Source: Janthinobacterium lividum
Lineage (GTDB): Bacteria; Pseudomonadota; Gammaproteobacteria; Burkholderiales; Burkholderiaceae_D
DNA: 54,871 nucleotides
Direction of reading: 5' to 3'
Assembly (NCBI RefSeq): GCF_011601275.1
Contig: NZ_JAAOLY010000027.1
Span: 1 to 54,871 of the forward strand
The position numbers were made by a program, and so were the translations under genes. A model generated the notes under the pieces. That model did no database searches and was not told the DNA's origin. It saw only the letters and a program-made list of their open reading frames with translations. Shown piece by piece: positions 23,957-33,233 of the stretch (the stretch's first letter is position 1; the number at the start of each line of letters is the position of its first letter).

Positions 23957-24934
23957 TTACCTGGGCAGGATGATGGCTTGCCCATCTTCACGACGTGCCA
24001 GCCTCACCGGCAGGATCGTTGGCAGCACCCGCAGGAAAACGTCGGGTTCGGCGAGACGGAAACTGCCTGTCAGCCGCAGGCCGGCAAGCGACTTGTCCGT
24101 GCCCAGCATCAACGGTTGCGCAAGGTAGTCGTTCCAGCGCAGGACCGCTTCGCCGAGCGGAGTGCGGTTAAATACCATCCAGCCATCTTTCCAGGCGCCG
24201 ACGCTGGCCGCCGCCACGGCGCGCACTGCGCCCGCGCCATCGTCGCCCATGCGTACCGCCTGGCCCGCGTGCAGGCTGATGCTTGGCGCCAGCCCGGGCA
24301 GGTGGCTGTTGTCGCCGCTGTCCTGGCCGCTCCACACGGCCACATGGCCTTGCGCGACTTCGACGCACATGGCGCTGTCACGCACGGCCACCGTGAAGGT
24401 CGTGCCCAGCACCGCCACCTTGCCCCATGGAGTGTGCACGCTGAACGGCCGCGAGGCATCGCGGCTGACTTGCAGGTGGATTTCACCAGTCTTCAGCGTG
24501 ACCTCGCGCCGGTCGCGGTAATACGCGACAGCGGCACTGGTGCGTGCGGCCAGATGCAGTTCGCTGCCGTCACCCATGCGCTGGAACAGCAGCTGCGACT
24601 GGCCAGTGTTCAGTGTAGCCAGCTCTACCGGCTGCAGCCAGTGCCAGCGCGCAGCAGCCCCGGTCAGGGAAGCCATGCTCAGCAGGCCTAGCGCCACGAC
24701 AATCTTGCGGCGCGCGATGCCGGCAGGCGGCGGGCGCGCAATGCGATCCTCCAGTCCATCAGGGCTGGACGCATGCCAGGCGTTCAGGGCCAGGCGATAG
24801 ATGGCGTCGTTGTCGCTGCTGTGCTCACGCCAGCTGCTCAATTCCTGCTCGGCAGCCAGTGCCGCGGCCGCACCGCCACCGTGGCGGCGGGCGATCAGCA
24901 GAAGGGCGTGTTCGAAGGATTGGCGTGGAGACAT
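23957..24934 (-). CDS. FecR-family anti-sigma factor and regulator
   Basis: 325 aa: a cytoplasmic N-terminal part with DUF4880-like content (LSSWREHSSDNDAIYRLALNAW), a single membrane helix (~residues 78-95, IVVALGLLSMASLTGAAARW) and the periplasmic FecR domain (LNTGQSQLLFQRMGDGSELH, then GKVAVLGTTFTVAVRD). It passes the signal from the receptor STN domain to the sigma factor. It starts 12 bases after fecI and is followed by the receptor gene. Confidence 0.9.
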   Translation of the reverse strand: MSPRQSFEHALLLIARRHGGGAAAALAAEQELSSWREHSSDNDAIYRLALNAWHASSPDGLEDRIARPPPAGIARRKIVVALGLLSMASLTGAAARWHWLQPVELATLNTGQSQLLFQRMGDGSELHLAARTSAAVAYYRDRREVTLKTGEIHLQVSRDASRPFSVHTPWGKVAVLGTTFTVAVRDSAMCVEVAQGHVAVWSGQDSGDNSHLPGLAPSISLHAGQAVRMGDDGAGAVRAVAAASVGAWKDGWMVFNRTPLGEAVLRWNDYLAQPLMLGTDKSLAGLRLTGSFRLAEPDVFLRVLPTILPVRLARREDGQAIILPR

Positions 24935-24946
24935 GGTGAAGAAGAA

Positions 24947-25459
24947 TCAATGCCTAGCGTCAGCGAACAAGCGGCTTAAATCGATGCAATCGATGACGCC
25001 GCGCACGATGTGCTTTTCGATGGCGGCTTCCGTGCACGCCATCTGCCGGGCCGCTTCCGCATGCGTCAGGCCATACAGGCGCACTAGGGTGAAAGCCTCG
25101 CGGCGCTTGCGCGGCATCGCTTCCAAGCGGGACAGCAGGCGCTCCAGCTGTTGGCGCGCACACGCTTCGCGTTCCAGCGAAGGGGCCGCATCGGCTGCGA
25201 TCAGGGTCAGGGTTTCCAGCATCCGCGACTCGGCCAGTCTGCGCCGGGCGCTGTCGGTCACGATGTTCTTGCCGATGCGATACAGCAGGGCGCGTGGGTT
25301 ATGCGGCGCGGTGCGCGCTTCCATGGCGATCAGCCGCGCATAGCACTCCTGGACGATGTCGGTTGCCGCGTGACGGTCCGACACCGAGCGGGTGAAGAAG
25401 CCAAGCAATTCGTTGTAGTAATGCAGGGTCACGCGCGCTGCTCCCATGGCGGCTGCCAT
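24947..25459 (-). CDS. FecI-family ECF sigma factor
   Basis: 170 aa with region 2 (DIVQECYARLIAM, ~residues 34-46) and region 4 (RLYGLTHAEAARQMACTEA, ~127-145) of iron-uptake ECF sigma factors. It directs RNA polymerase to the receptor genes. Two in-frame ATG codons (25459, 25447) precede region 2; neither has a clear ribosome binding site, so the exact start is open. A Fur box lies upstream, so it should be expressed under iron limitation. Confidence 0.88.
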   Translation of the reverse strand: MAAAMGAARVTLHYYNELLGFFTRSVSDRHAATDIVQECYARLIAMEARTAPHNPRALLYRIGKNIVTDSARRRLAESRMLETLTLIAADAAPSLEREACARQQLERLLSRLEAMPRKRREAFTLVRLYGLTHAEAARQMACTEAAIEKHIVRGVIDCIDLSRLFADARH

Positions 25460-25544
25460 GCCCGGCGATGCCGTCCCTCGCGGCGCGCGCGACCGACTCG
25501 ATGGCGCATGCGCGGAGAGGAGCGCCGGGCAGGATGTTAATTAT

Positions 25545-25565
25545 AAATAAGAATCATTCTTATTT
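25545..25565 (-). promoter_or_regulatory. Fur box upstream of fecI
   Basis: AAATAAGAAT-c-ATTCTTATTT is a perfect 10-base palindrome around one central base, matching the Fur-type iron box pattern (GATAATGATAATCATTATC style). It lies ~86 bases before fecI, the first gene of the uptake unit. Confidence 0.8.
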
Positions 25566-25685
25566 AATTATACTGGACTTGATTACTTTTGGTAATGAAC
25601 TTGATGATGGCAAAAGTGCCGTTCGGCCCCTGCTGAACGGCAAGGTAGAGACCAGTGCCGCGGCGATGGGGTTGTTTCGCAGACG

Positions 25686-25710
25686 CAAAAAAGCCCGCCG
25701 AAGCGGGCTT
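25686..25710 (-). terminator. Terminator of aceA
   Basis: On the minus strand GCCCGC-ttcg-GCGGGC followed by six T residues, ~30 bases after the aceA stop. Confidence 0.85.
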
Positions 25711-25736
25711 TCTTACTCTACAGTCAAGCCAAAAGC

Positions 25737-27317
25737 TCAGAACTGATTCATCGTATTGTCCTTACCCGCCGCCTTCAGCGCCGCTTCGCCGCTGAAGTAA
25801 TCCTTGTGGTCGTCGCCGATGTCCGAGCCGGACATGTTTTGATGTTTCACGCAGGCGATGCCCTGGCGGATTTCCTTGCGCTGCACGCCGGCCACGTAGC
25901 CCAGCATGCCCTGGTCGCCGAAGTATTCCTTGGCCAGGTTGTCGGTCGACAAGGCGGCCGTGTGGTAGGTCGGCAGGGTGATCAGGTGGTGGAAGATGCC
26001 GGCTTCGCGGGCCGAGTCGGCCTGGAAGGTGCGGATTTTCTCGTCGGCCTGGACCGCCAGTTCCGTCTGGTCGTATTCCACGCTCATCAGCTGGGCGCGT
26101 TCGTAGGCGGACACGTCCTTGCCTGCCGCTTTCATCGCATCGAAGATTTGCTGGCGGAAGTTCAGGGTCCAGTTGAACGATGGGCTGTTGTTGTACACCA
26201 GCTTGGCGTTCGGGATGACCTTGCGGATTTCGCTGACCATGCCGCCGATTTGCGCGATATGCGGTTTTTCCGTTTCAATCCACAGCAGGTCGGCGCCGTT
26301 TTGCAGCGAGGTGATGCAATCCAGGACGCAACGCTCTTCGCCGGAACCGGCGCGGAACTGGAACAGGTTGCTTGGCAGGCGTTTTGGACGCAGCAGCTTG
26401 CCTTCGCGCTTGATGATGACGTCGCCATTGCCCAGTGCGTCGGCCGATACTTCTTCGCAGTCGAGGAAGGCATTGTATTGGTCGCCCAGGTCGCCTGGCT
26501 CATTGGTGACGGCGATCTGCTTGGTCAGTCCGGCGCCCAGCGAGTCGGTACGTGCCACGATGATGCCGTCGTCCACGCCCAGTTCCAGGAAGGCGTAGCG
26601 GATGGCGCGGATCTTGGCCAGGAAGTCTTCGTGCGGCACCGTGACTTTACCGTCCTGGTGGCCGCATTGTTTCTCGTCGGACACCTGGTTTTCGATCTGG
26701 ATGCAGCAGGCGCCCGCTTCGATGAACTGCTTGGCCAGCAAATAGGTCGCTTCGGCATTGCCGAAACCGGCGTCGATGTCGGCGATGATGGGCACGACGT
26801 GGGTGACGTGGCCGTCGATCTTGGCCTGGATGGCTTGCTTCTCAGCACCCTGGGCCGCGTCCAACTGGCGGAACAGGCCGCCCAGTTCACGGGCATCGGC
26901 CTGGCGCAGGAAGGTGTAGAGTTCGCGGATCAAGCTCGTGACGGCGGTTTTTTCATGCATCGACTGATCTGGCAGCGGGCCGAATTCGGAGCGCAGGGCA
27001 GCGACCATCCAGCCTGACAGGTAGAGGTAGCGGCGGTCGGTGCTGTTGAAGTGCTTCTTGATCGAGATCATCTTCTGTTGACCGATGAAACCGTGCCAGC
27101 AGCCGAGCGACTGGGTGTACTTGGATGGGTCCGCATCGTAGGCGGCCATGTCGTTGCGCATGATCTTCGCCGTGTACTTGGCGATGTCCAGGCCCGTCTT
27201 GAACTTGTTCTGGGCGCGCATGCGGGCGGCGGACTCGGGATTGATGGCGTTCCAGGCGCTACCTTGTTGGTCTTTCAAACCGGCAACTGCCTTGATGTCG
27301 TCTTGATATTGGGACAT
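25737..27317 (-). CDS. aceA: Isocitrate lyase (long form)
   Basis: 526 aa. Splits isocitrate to glyoxylate and succinate, first step of the glyoxylate shunt, for growth on acetate or fatty acids. Active-site loop KQCGHQDGK (KKCGH-type, ~residues 212-220), the metal-binding part IADIDAGFGN (~172-181) and the substrate-binding NNSPSFNW (~375-382) are all kept. The length matches the ~530-residue isocitrate lyases of Oxalobacteraceae and Pseudomonas rather than the 430-residue E. coli type. It has its own terminator and a palindrome (27440-27453) upstream. Confidence 0.95.
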   Translation of the reverse strand: MSQYQDDIKAVAGLKDQQGSAWNAINPESAARMRAQNKFKTGLDIAKYTAKIMRNDMAAYDADPSKYTQSLGCWHGFIGQQKMISIKKHFNSTDRRYLYLSGWMVAALRSEFGPLPDQSMHEKTAVTSLIRELYTFLRQADARELGGLFRQLDAAQGAEKQAIQAKIDGHVTHVVPIIADIDAGFGNAEATYLLAKQFIEAGACCIQIENQVSDEKQCGHQDGKVTVPHEDFLAKIRAIRYAFLELGVDDGIIVARTDSLGAGLTKQIAVTNEPGDLGDQYNAFLDCEEVSADALGNGDVIIKREGKLLRPKRLPSNLFQFRAGSGEERCVLDCITSLQNGADLLWIETEKPHIAQIGGMVSEIRKVIPNAKLVYNNSPSFNWTLNFRQQIFDAMKAAGKDVSAYERAQLMSVEYDQTELAVQADEKIRTFQADSAREAGIFHHLITLPTYHTAALSTDNLAKEYFGDQGMLGYVAGVQRKEIRQGIACVKHQNMSGSDIGDDHKDYFSGEAALKAAGKDNTMNQF

Positions 27318-27439
27318 GTGTATCTCCTAAAGAAAAACTAAGTTTGAGAAAATGTTTAAGTACGTCGCCGAGTGCGCCGCTACGTTTGTCGATGCGAACT
27401 GCATGACTAAATAGTAGGCCTATCCGTGCCGATGTTCAA

Positions 27440-27453
27440 GTCTTATATAAGAC
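27440..27453 (-). promoter_or_regulatory. 14-bp palindrome upstream of aceA
   Basis: GTCTTATATAAGAC is a perfect palindrome ~125 bases before aceA in an AT-rich stretch, a likely operator for a regulator of acetate or glyoxylate metabolism. A second AT-rich half-site-like sequence (CTTAAATTAAG) follows. The regulator itself is not in the window. Confidence 0.45.
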
Positions 27454-27621
27454 ATATAACTTAAATTAAGTCTTTGTTTTTCAAGGTATTAATTATTATT
27501 TTTCATGATATGGAATGAATTTTCAAAAAGTGAGAGAGTTTCTGGCTGAGTCTGCTGTCGGAAATCCCGCGATGTGAAACGCCTTTTCAGATTTTGGTGC
27601 AGCGCGACAAATCGGGGCGAA

Positions 27622-27645
27622 AAAAAAGCCACCCGAAGGTGGCTT
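27622..27645 (-). terminator. Terminator of the MFS transporter gene
   Basis: On the minus strand AAGCCACC-ttcg-GGTGGCTT with T residues after it, ~20 bases after the stop of the transporter gene. Confidence 0.8.
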
Positions 27646-27663
27646 GGGCCGCAGGCGGCTGAT

Positions 27664-28968
27664 CTAACGTCCCACGGTCTGCCGCTGATCCTTGATGAAC
27701 AGCGCCGTCAGCATGCCCACCACGCACACGCCGATCACGTAATAGGCGGGACCGAGCACGTTGTTCTTCAACATCAGGGTCACGACCACGGGCGTCAGGC
27801 CGCCGAAAATCGCGTACGACAAATTGTAGGAAAACGATAGCCCGGAGAAACGCACCTGGGCCGGGAACGCCTGCACCAGCACGTAGGGCACGGCGCCTAC
27901 GACGCCGACGAACAGGCCCGTCATCGCGTACAGGGGCAGCAGCAGGTCGGGGCGGGTGCCGACGGTGGTGTAGAAGATATACGTACTGATGGCCAGCAGC
28001 ACGGAACCGACGAAGATCACGCGCTTGCCGCCCAGGCGGTCGGCCAGCATGCCGGCGATGATGCAGCCGAAGGCCAGGCAGAGCGTCGCCACGGTATTGG
28101 CCACCAGGGTGGTGCGCGGCGCGATGTGGTGGATCTTTTGCAGCAAGGCAGGCGTCATGAGGATGACGACGACGATGCCGGCCGACAGCATCCACGTCAG
28201 CAGCATCGAGACGACGACGGCGCCGCGGTGGCTGCGCAGCACGGATTTCAAAGGCATTTCCGTGGCCAGGGCCTTGCGCTGCTGCATTTCCGCAAACACG
28301 GGCGTTTCATGCAGCCAGCGGCGCAGATACATGGCGCCAAAGCCGAAGATGCCGCCCAGCAGGAATGGATAGCGCCAGGCGCCATCGGTGATTTCTGCCG
28401 GCGTGTAGACGGTGTTCAAGCCCGTCGCCACGAGCGAACCGAGCAGGATGCCGACCGTCAGGCCCGCCGTCAGCACGCCGCAGGCAAAGCCCGTGTAGCG
28501 GCTGGGTACATGTTCGGAGACAAACACCCAGGCGCCAGGTACTTCGCCGCCCACGGCCGCGCCCTGGAAGACGCGCATCAGCAGCAGCAGCAGCGGGGCG
28601 GCCAGGCCGATGGTGGCATAGGTCGGCAGCAGGCCGATCAGCAGTGTCGGCACGGCCATCATCAGGATGGAGAGGGTAAACATGCGCTTGCGGCCGAGCA
28701 AGTCGCCGAAGTGGGCCATGACGATGCCGCCCAGTGGACGCACGACGTAGCCGGCGGCGAAGATGCCGAAGGTTTGCAGCAAGCGCAGCCATTCCGGCAT
28801 CTCCGGCGGGAAGAACAATTGGCCGATGGCGTTGGCAAAGAAGACGAAGATGATGAAATCGTAAAACTCCAGCGCGCCGCCCAGGGCGGCCAGCGACAGG
28901 GTTTTATAGTCTTGCTGGGTGAGGGGACGGCTTGCGGCGTTGATTGCGGCGGTGTTGGAAGTAGGCAT
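27664..28968 (-). CDS. MFS transporter (metabolite:H+ symporter type)
   Basis: 434 aa with about twelve hydrophobic segments. GGALEFYDFIIFVFFANAIG near the N-terminus, the loop GDLLGRKRMF (~residues 88-97) and RVFQGAAVGGEVPG (~132-145) are typical of the MHS/ProP-like branch that imports organic acids, osmolytes or similar compounds with protons. The substrate cannot be read. It is monocistronic with its own terminator; aceA upstream on the map is a separate unit. Confidence 0.88.
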   Translation of the reverse strand: MPTSNTAAINAASRPLTQQDYKTLSLAALGGALEFYDFIIFVFFANAIGQLFFPPEMPEWLRLLQTFGIFAAGYVVRPLGGIVMAHFGDLLGRKRMFTLSILMMAVPTLLIGLLPTYATIGLAAPLLLLLMRVFQGAAVGGEVPGAWVFVSEHVPSRYTGFACGVLTAGLTVGILLGSLVATGLNTVYTPAEITDGAWRYPFLLGGIFGFGAMYLRRWLHETPVFAEMQQRKALATEMPLKSVLRSHRGAVVVSMLLTWMLSAGIVVVILMTPALLQKIHHIAPRTTLVANTVATLCLAFGCIIAGMLADRLGGKRVIFVGSVLLAISTYIFYTTVGTRPDLLLPLYAMTGLFVGVVGAVPYVLVQAFPAQVRFSGLSFSYNLSYAIFGGLTPVVVTLMLKNNVLGPAYYVIGVCVVGMLTALFIKDQRQTVGR

Positions 28969-29130
28969 GTGTCTCGTTCTTGTATGTTATCGGAGATTGC
29001 CAGACCTAGCATACGCATTTCCGCTGCGTGAGTAAACGCCGGGGCAGGGTGCTCGTGCGGGGGACATCCTCAGCTGTGCTTAATACAACGCCGCTATCAT
29101 CAGCGTTGACTTCATTGGAAAGGACACAGT

Positions 29131-29847
29131 ATGCACATCATGATCGTGGGCGCCAGCCGGGGCCTGGGACGCGCGCTGGTGGACGGTCTGCTCGCTGACG
29201 GCCATGCCGTCATCGGCGTATCGCGCCAGCCACCTGCCAACTTGCCCGCCGGCCAGGGTACGCAGCTGCAATGGATCGCGGCCGACCTGGCGGCACCCGC
29301 CGAGGCCGTCGAACGCATTTCGCGCGAGGCGCCAGCCGCGCTGGACGCGGTGATCTACAACCTGGGCGTGTGGGAAGAAAAGGCCTTCAGCGACGAGTAT
29401 GCTTTTCTCGGCGATGCGGACGATGCCATCGTCGACATGGTCAATACCAATATCACGGCGACGATATTGTTGCTCAAGCGCCTGGTGCCGCGCTTACTCA
29501 ATAGCAGCAAGCCGCAGCTGATACTTACGGGGTCGACTTCGGGCCTGCGCCAGAGCGGCCGCCCGGAAGTGACGTTCAGCGCCTCGAAATTCGCCCTGAA
29601 CGGCATCGCCGATTCCTTGCGCGAAGGTTTCCGCGAACAGGGGCTGGCCGTGACGGCGCTGCAACTGGGCTATCTGAATACCTATGATGGCTTGTCGGTG
29701 CCGCTGGCGGATGCCGCCGCGCGGGGCGAAGGCGAGCTGATCCCCGTGCACGATGTCGTTGCCGTCGTGCGCATGCTGCTGAACCTGTCGAATGCCTCGT
29801 TCGTGCGCGAACTGGTGATGCCGGCCCTGCGCGACGAGCGCTTTTAG
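29131..29847 (+). CDS. SDR-family NAD(P)-binding protein with altered active site
   Basis: 238 aa. The nucleotide-binding motif IVGASRGLGRALVDG (5-19) and the strand-turn ILTGSTSGLRQSG with the catalytic serine are kept, and the lysine is in FSASKFALNG. The catalytic YxxxK tyrosine is replaced by phenylalanine (FSASK). Without the tyrosine, normal SDR reduction is unlikely. The ATG at 29131 has AAGGA six bases upstream. No operon partners; the next gene is convergent. Confidence 0.85.
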   Translation: MHIMIVGASRGLGRALVDGLLADGHAVIGVSRQPPANLPAGQGTQLQWIAADLAAPAEAVERISREAPAALDAVIYNLGVWEEKAFSDEYAFLGDADDAIVDMVNTNITATILLLKRLVPRLLNSSKPQLILTGSTSGLRQSGRPEVTFSASKFALNGIADSLREGFREQGLAVTALQLGYLNTYDGLSVPLADAAARGEGELIPVHDVVAVVRMLLNLSNASFVRELVMPALRDERF

Positions 29848-29872
29848 ACTTTACTCGTCCTCGCCGTAGACC

Positions 29873-31072
29873 TCAGGCAAACACTCTGCGCACGCAGCGC
29901 GCGTAGCCGTCAAACTCGCGCGCAGTCTGGTAGCTGACGCCCGTGTCGAAATCCTTGCACCAGGCTTCGCTCTCGATGTCGCCCGGCTCGCTTGACCAGT
30001 ACCAGTTGGGCCGGAACGCGTCTTTCAATGTCGCGTACAGCAAGGTCTGATCGCGCCGATCCGGCAGGCTGTGGCCGAGGCTGGCGGCCCAGGCTGACGC
30101 GGCTTGCCACGTCTGACATTCCAGCTCGAACTCGCCTGGCTGCAGGATCAGGTGGTAATCGGGCGCGCCATCCGTGCCGAGGATCAGCCCGGCATAGCGT
30201 TCGCCCTGCTGCAGGGGAATGGGCGCAGCGGCGGATGGCGCCAATTCGACCCGACGCACGGCGCAGGCGCGGCCTGAGTAAGTCTTGCGAAAGTTGTACT
30301 GGGTACCGTTGTCGAAATCGTGGCTCCAGGCCATGCGGGGCAGGATGGCGTCCGCTTCCGAGGACCAGTACCAGGCATCCGGGAAGGCGTGGGGCAAGTT
30401 GGCGTGCAGCAAAGCCAGTTCGCTGCGCGTCGGCAAACAGGCGCCGCGCGCCGCGGCCCAGTCGAGCGCGTCTTGCCAGGGCAGGTCGCCAGCCTCGCCG
30501 GGCAGCAGGAATAATTGATAGCTGGCGGCGCCGTCCTGGCCAGGCAGGATACCCGCGTAGCGCTCGCCAGCAATGGCGCCCAGCACGCCAGGGCAATGCT
30601 CGAACCAGCCATCGTCTTCTTCCTCGGCAATAAAGGCCGCGATCAGCGCCTGAGGCGCGGGGGGCGCGCCGGCCAGCAGGGAGTTGAAGCAGTTGATGGC
30701 CGAGGCGTGGGGTGTGCCGGCGCCATTGGCGATACCGACAAGAAATTCGCCCGCCCAGTCGGGCAAGGTGGCGATCAGGCGCGGCAGTTCATGCAGCAGT
30801 GCCATGCAATACGCCGTCTCGCCGTAGCGCCAGGCGACGCGGTTAGCTATCTGGTAGGCGCCGTAATCGTGTTCGGCTTGCACGGATTGAAAGATGGCCA
30901 GTGCGTATTGCGCGCCTTCCTTGCCCGTCAGCGCATCGAGCATGGCGCAGTAGCGCTGGAAGCGCCGCTGGGCTTCATCGGGCGGCGTGGTGTGGTCGTC
31001 GTCCTGGATGATGTTGCACAAAATTAAAAGTTCAGTTTTCCAGTGTGCGAACGATGTCGGCATGGGTGTCAT
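29873..31072 (-). CDS. Tandem DUF1566-domain protein
   Basis: 399 aa. Two DUF1566 repeats are seen: WQDALDWAAARGACLPTRSE with WYWSSEAD and SHDFDNGTQYNFRKTYSG, and then WQAASAWAASLGHSLPDRRD with WYWSSEPGD and CKDFDTGVSYQTAR. The pattern 'W..A...A..G..LP.R.E...L' and 'YWSS' defines the family, thought to be a carbohydrate- or ligand-binding fold of bacterial proteins. The ~160 N-terminal residues are unrecognised and helix-rich. The start (31072, alternatives 31063 and 31096) is uncertain because none has a good ribosome binding site. Confidence 0.65.
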   Translation of the reverse strand: MTPMPTSFAHWKTELLILCNIIQDDDHTTPPDEAQRRFQRYCAMLDALTGKEGAQYALAIFQSVQAEHDYGAYQIANRVAWRYGETAYCMALLHELPRLIATLPDWAGEFLVGIANGAGTPHASAINCFNSLLAGAPPAPQALIAAFIAEEEDDGWFEHCPGVLGAIAGERYAGILPGQDGAASYQLFLLPGEAGDLPWQDALDWAAARGACLPTRSELALLHANLPHAFPDAWYWSSEADAILPRMAWSHDFDNGTQYNFRKTYSGRACAVRRVELAPSAAAPIPLQQGERYAGLILGTDGAPDYHLILQPGEFELECQTWQAASAWAASLGHSLPDRRDQTLLYATLKDAFRPNWYWSSEPGDIESEAWCKDFDTGVSYQTAREFDGYARCVRRVFA

Positions 31073-31135
31073 TGCTGAGAGTGGTAACGGCGCCATTATG
31101 CCCGGGCCAGCCGTGTTTCAGCGTGCCGCTTGAAC

Positions 31136-31618
31136 ATGCTACAGTCCGCCTTTGCCGCCAGCCCGGTGCGGCTTTGCCTGGATCAATGTTTGATGCCCAC
31201 CTGGACTTCCCCGCCGCAACTCGTCGCCCTTGCCGCCTTTTATGCGCAGGCGCAAGCCTATCCGGAAACGCTCAGTGATGCTGTCTTCCTGGAACATGTG
31301 AAAAACGCCCACTGGCCCACCAATTGCTGGAGTTATGCGGAAGCGTCGTTCGCCATCATCGCGCCCGCCTGTCTGCTGCGTCCGCATTTGACCGCCGACC
31401 TGATCGCCTTGCCCATCGACGCCATGATTGCCGGCGGCCTGGACGATGCGGGGCAAGTCATCGCGATCGGCCTGGACTGCGCCACGCGCGACGCGCCGTA
31501 TGTGAAGCCGAGCGAGGAGGGCAGGCGCTGGCTGACGCAGGTGTGGCCGACCTTGGGCGAGATGGCCGGGGCCGTGTTCCGGGCCAGGCTGCAAGTGGCG
31601 CTGGCCGATGAAGATTGA
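31136..31618 (+). CDS. Hypothetical protein, 160 aa
   Basis: Not recognised. The protein is mostly alpha-helical by eye, with FAIIAPACLLRPHLTADLIALP in its centre. The codon usage fits a real gene. Alternative starts are TTG at 31130 and ATG at 31193. It stands alone with no coupling to its neighbours. Confidence 0.5.
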   Translation: MLQSAFAASPVRLCLDQCLMPTWTSPPQLVALAAFYAQAQAYPETLSDAVFLEHVKNAHWPTNCWSYAEASFAIIAPACLLRPHLTADLIALPIDAMIAGGLDDAGQVIAIGLDCATRDAPYVKPSEEGRRWLTQVWPTLGEMAGAVFRARLQVALADED

Positions 31619-31646
31619 TGTCAATATAAACTGAAAAAGTGTACTC

Positions 31647-32072
31647 ATGATTGCAGGAAATTTCTTCCCTCCCGACTATAAGACTTTTCCTTTCAAGCAA
31701 GGAGATCTGCTGCTTTCCCAAGACGAGGGCGGCAAGTTTTCTGTTTCCAAGGTGTTGAAGATAGATACAGTCGAGGTCGGCCCCGGCGAGGCGATTTACA
31801 TGGGCGGCAAGGACATCGTGGCAACGGAGGACGATTACCTGCTGATCATCGGCTGTGCATACGGCGAATACGAGTTCGACACGGCCGAGGAGGCGCAGGC
31901 CGCTGCTCTGGACGGCAGCTGGACGGTCAGGATAGGCCACGCTCCGAATCGCAGTCCAGGTGCGGCGGCGGGGCAGTCATTGATTGGCCATGAACCCGTT
32001 CATGAAAGCGAGCTGGAGGGCTATCATTTGTGGAAGGAAGCCTTTGATGCGGGCGAGGCTGGCGTGTTCTGA
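31647..32072 (+). CDS. Hypothetical protein, 141 aa
   Basis: Not recognised. A beta-rich part (FKQGDLLLSQDEGGKFSVSK, then VLKIDTVEV) is followed by an acidic C-terminal half ending in GEAGVF. No signal peptide or membrane segment. It follows the previous hypothetical gene after 28 bp on the same strand, so the two may be co-transcribed. Confidence 0.55.
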   Translation: MIAGNFFPPDYKTFPFKQGDLLLSQDEGGKFSVSKVLKIDTVEVGPGEAIYMGGKDIVATEDDYLLIIGCAYGEYEFDTAEEAQAAALDGSWTVRIGHAPNRSPGAAAGQSLIGHEPVHESELEGYHLWKEAFDAGEAGVF

Positions 32073-32108
32073 CATCGACGTGGCCTATTGCAGGGCGGTC
32101 GCTGGCCC

Positions 32109-32146
32109 TTGACTTGGAAAGTCGATTTACGTTATGGTATACGTAA
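32109..32146 (+). promoter_or_regulatory. Promoter and operator of the MarR-GNAT gene
   Basis: TTGACT (32109-32114), 18 bp, TATGGT (32133-32138) forms a promoter, and TTACGT (32127-32132) with ACGTAA (32141-32146) forms an inverted repeat over the -10 region, as expected for autorepression by the MarR part of the protein it controls. Confidence 0.5.
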
Positions 32147-32169
32147 CTACTTACATATATCTGCCTAAC

Positions 32170-33126
32170 ATGTCCTCCACCCTGCAAACCTACGGCTCGT
32201 TGATGCTGGCCAGCCGCCTGCGCCGTCTTTCCGATCAACTGTACGCCGGCGTCGATACCAGCTATCTGGCCGCTGGCGTCGAGCTCACGTCGCGCTGTTT
32301 CCCCTTGTTATTGCTGCTGCGCGACAACGGCCCCACGTCGATCACGGCCCTGGCCGTGCAGATCGGGCAGACGCATCCGGTGGTGGTGCAACTGGGGCGC
32401 AAGCTGCTCGACGCGGGCGTGGTGGCGGAGCTGCCGGACGCCAAGGATGATCGGCGCCGCCTGCTGGCGCTGTCCGACGCCGGGCAAGCCTTGCTGCGCG
32501 ACATGGCGCCCCTGTGGGATGACGTGCGCGCTGCCGTCGATGTGGTATTGGAGCAGGGCACGCCGCAGCTGATGGCCAGCCTGGACCGCGCCGAAGCGCG
32601 CTTGCAGGCACAGGGTTTCGGCGCAACCATCGCCGCCTGCCGGCGCCAGCGCGAGCAGGCCGCCGTGGAGATCATCGATTACGCCGCCCAGTATGCGGCC
32701 GATTTCAAGCGCCTGAATATCGCCTGGCTGGAACGCTATTTCTATGTCGAGGCGCTCGACGACAAGGTGCTGTCCGATCCGCAAAGTTCGATTCTTGACG
32801 ACGGCGGGCAGATTTTCCTCGCGCGCCTCGATGGCAAGATCGTCGGCACCTGCGCCCTGATCCGCACCGGCGACGCCGGGATCGAACTGTCGAAGATGGC
32901 CGTCACACCCGAGTGTCAGGGCCTGGGCATCGCGCGCCGGCTGATCGAACGGGCCTTTGACGCCTTCGAGGCCAGCGGCGCCAAGCTACTGTTCCTGGAG
33001 TCGAACAGCAAGCTGGCGCCTGCCATCCGCCTGTATGAAAGCAGCGGCTTTACCCACGTGGCGCGGCCGGCCGGCGACGCGCATTACCAGCGCGCCGACG
33101 TCTACATGGAGTGGCAGGGCAGGTAG
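32170..33126 (+). CDS. MarR-type regulator fused to a GNAT N-acetyltransferase
   Basis: 318 aa. The winged-helix MarR domain is at ~10-140 (SITALAVQIGQTHPVVVQLG, then DAKDDRRRLLALSDAG) and the GNAT fold at ~175-318 (GKIVGTCALIR, LSKMAVTPECQGLGIARRLI with the acetyl-CoA loop, RLYESSGFTH). Such bifunctional proteins bind DNA and carry an acetyltransferase. The ATG at 32170 is favoured; a longer frame from 32134 has no support. An inverted repeat at its promoter suggests autoregulation. Confidence 0.85.
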   Translation: MSSTLQTYGSLMLASRLRRLSDQLYAGVDTSYLAAGVELTSRCFPLLLLLRDNGPTSITALAVQIGQTHPVVVQLGRKLLDAGVVAELPDAKDDRRRLLALSDAGQALLRDMAPLWDDVRAAVDVVLEQGTPQLMASLDRAEARLQAQGFGATIAACRRQREQAAVEIIDYAAQYAADFKRLNIAWLERYFYVEALDDKVLSDPQSSILDDGGQIFLARLDGKIVGTCALIRTGDAGIELSKMAVTPECQGLGIARRLIERAFDAFEASGAKLLFLESNSKLAPAIRLYESSGFTHVARPAGDAHYQRADVYMEWQGR

Positions 33127-33233
33127 CACACGCGAGGGCGCCACGCGGCGCTCCCCATCGGCCGTCTCCCGCGTTACAATACGGGCACCCATAACGGAAC
33201 TTATATTCCACTATTTCGAGACGCCGACGCCGC

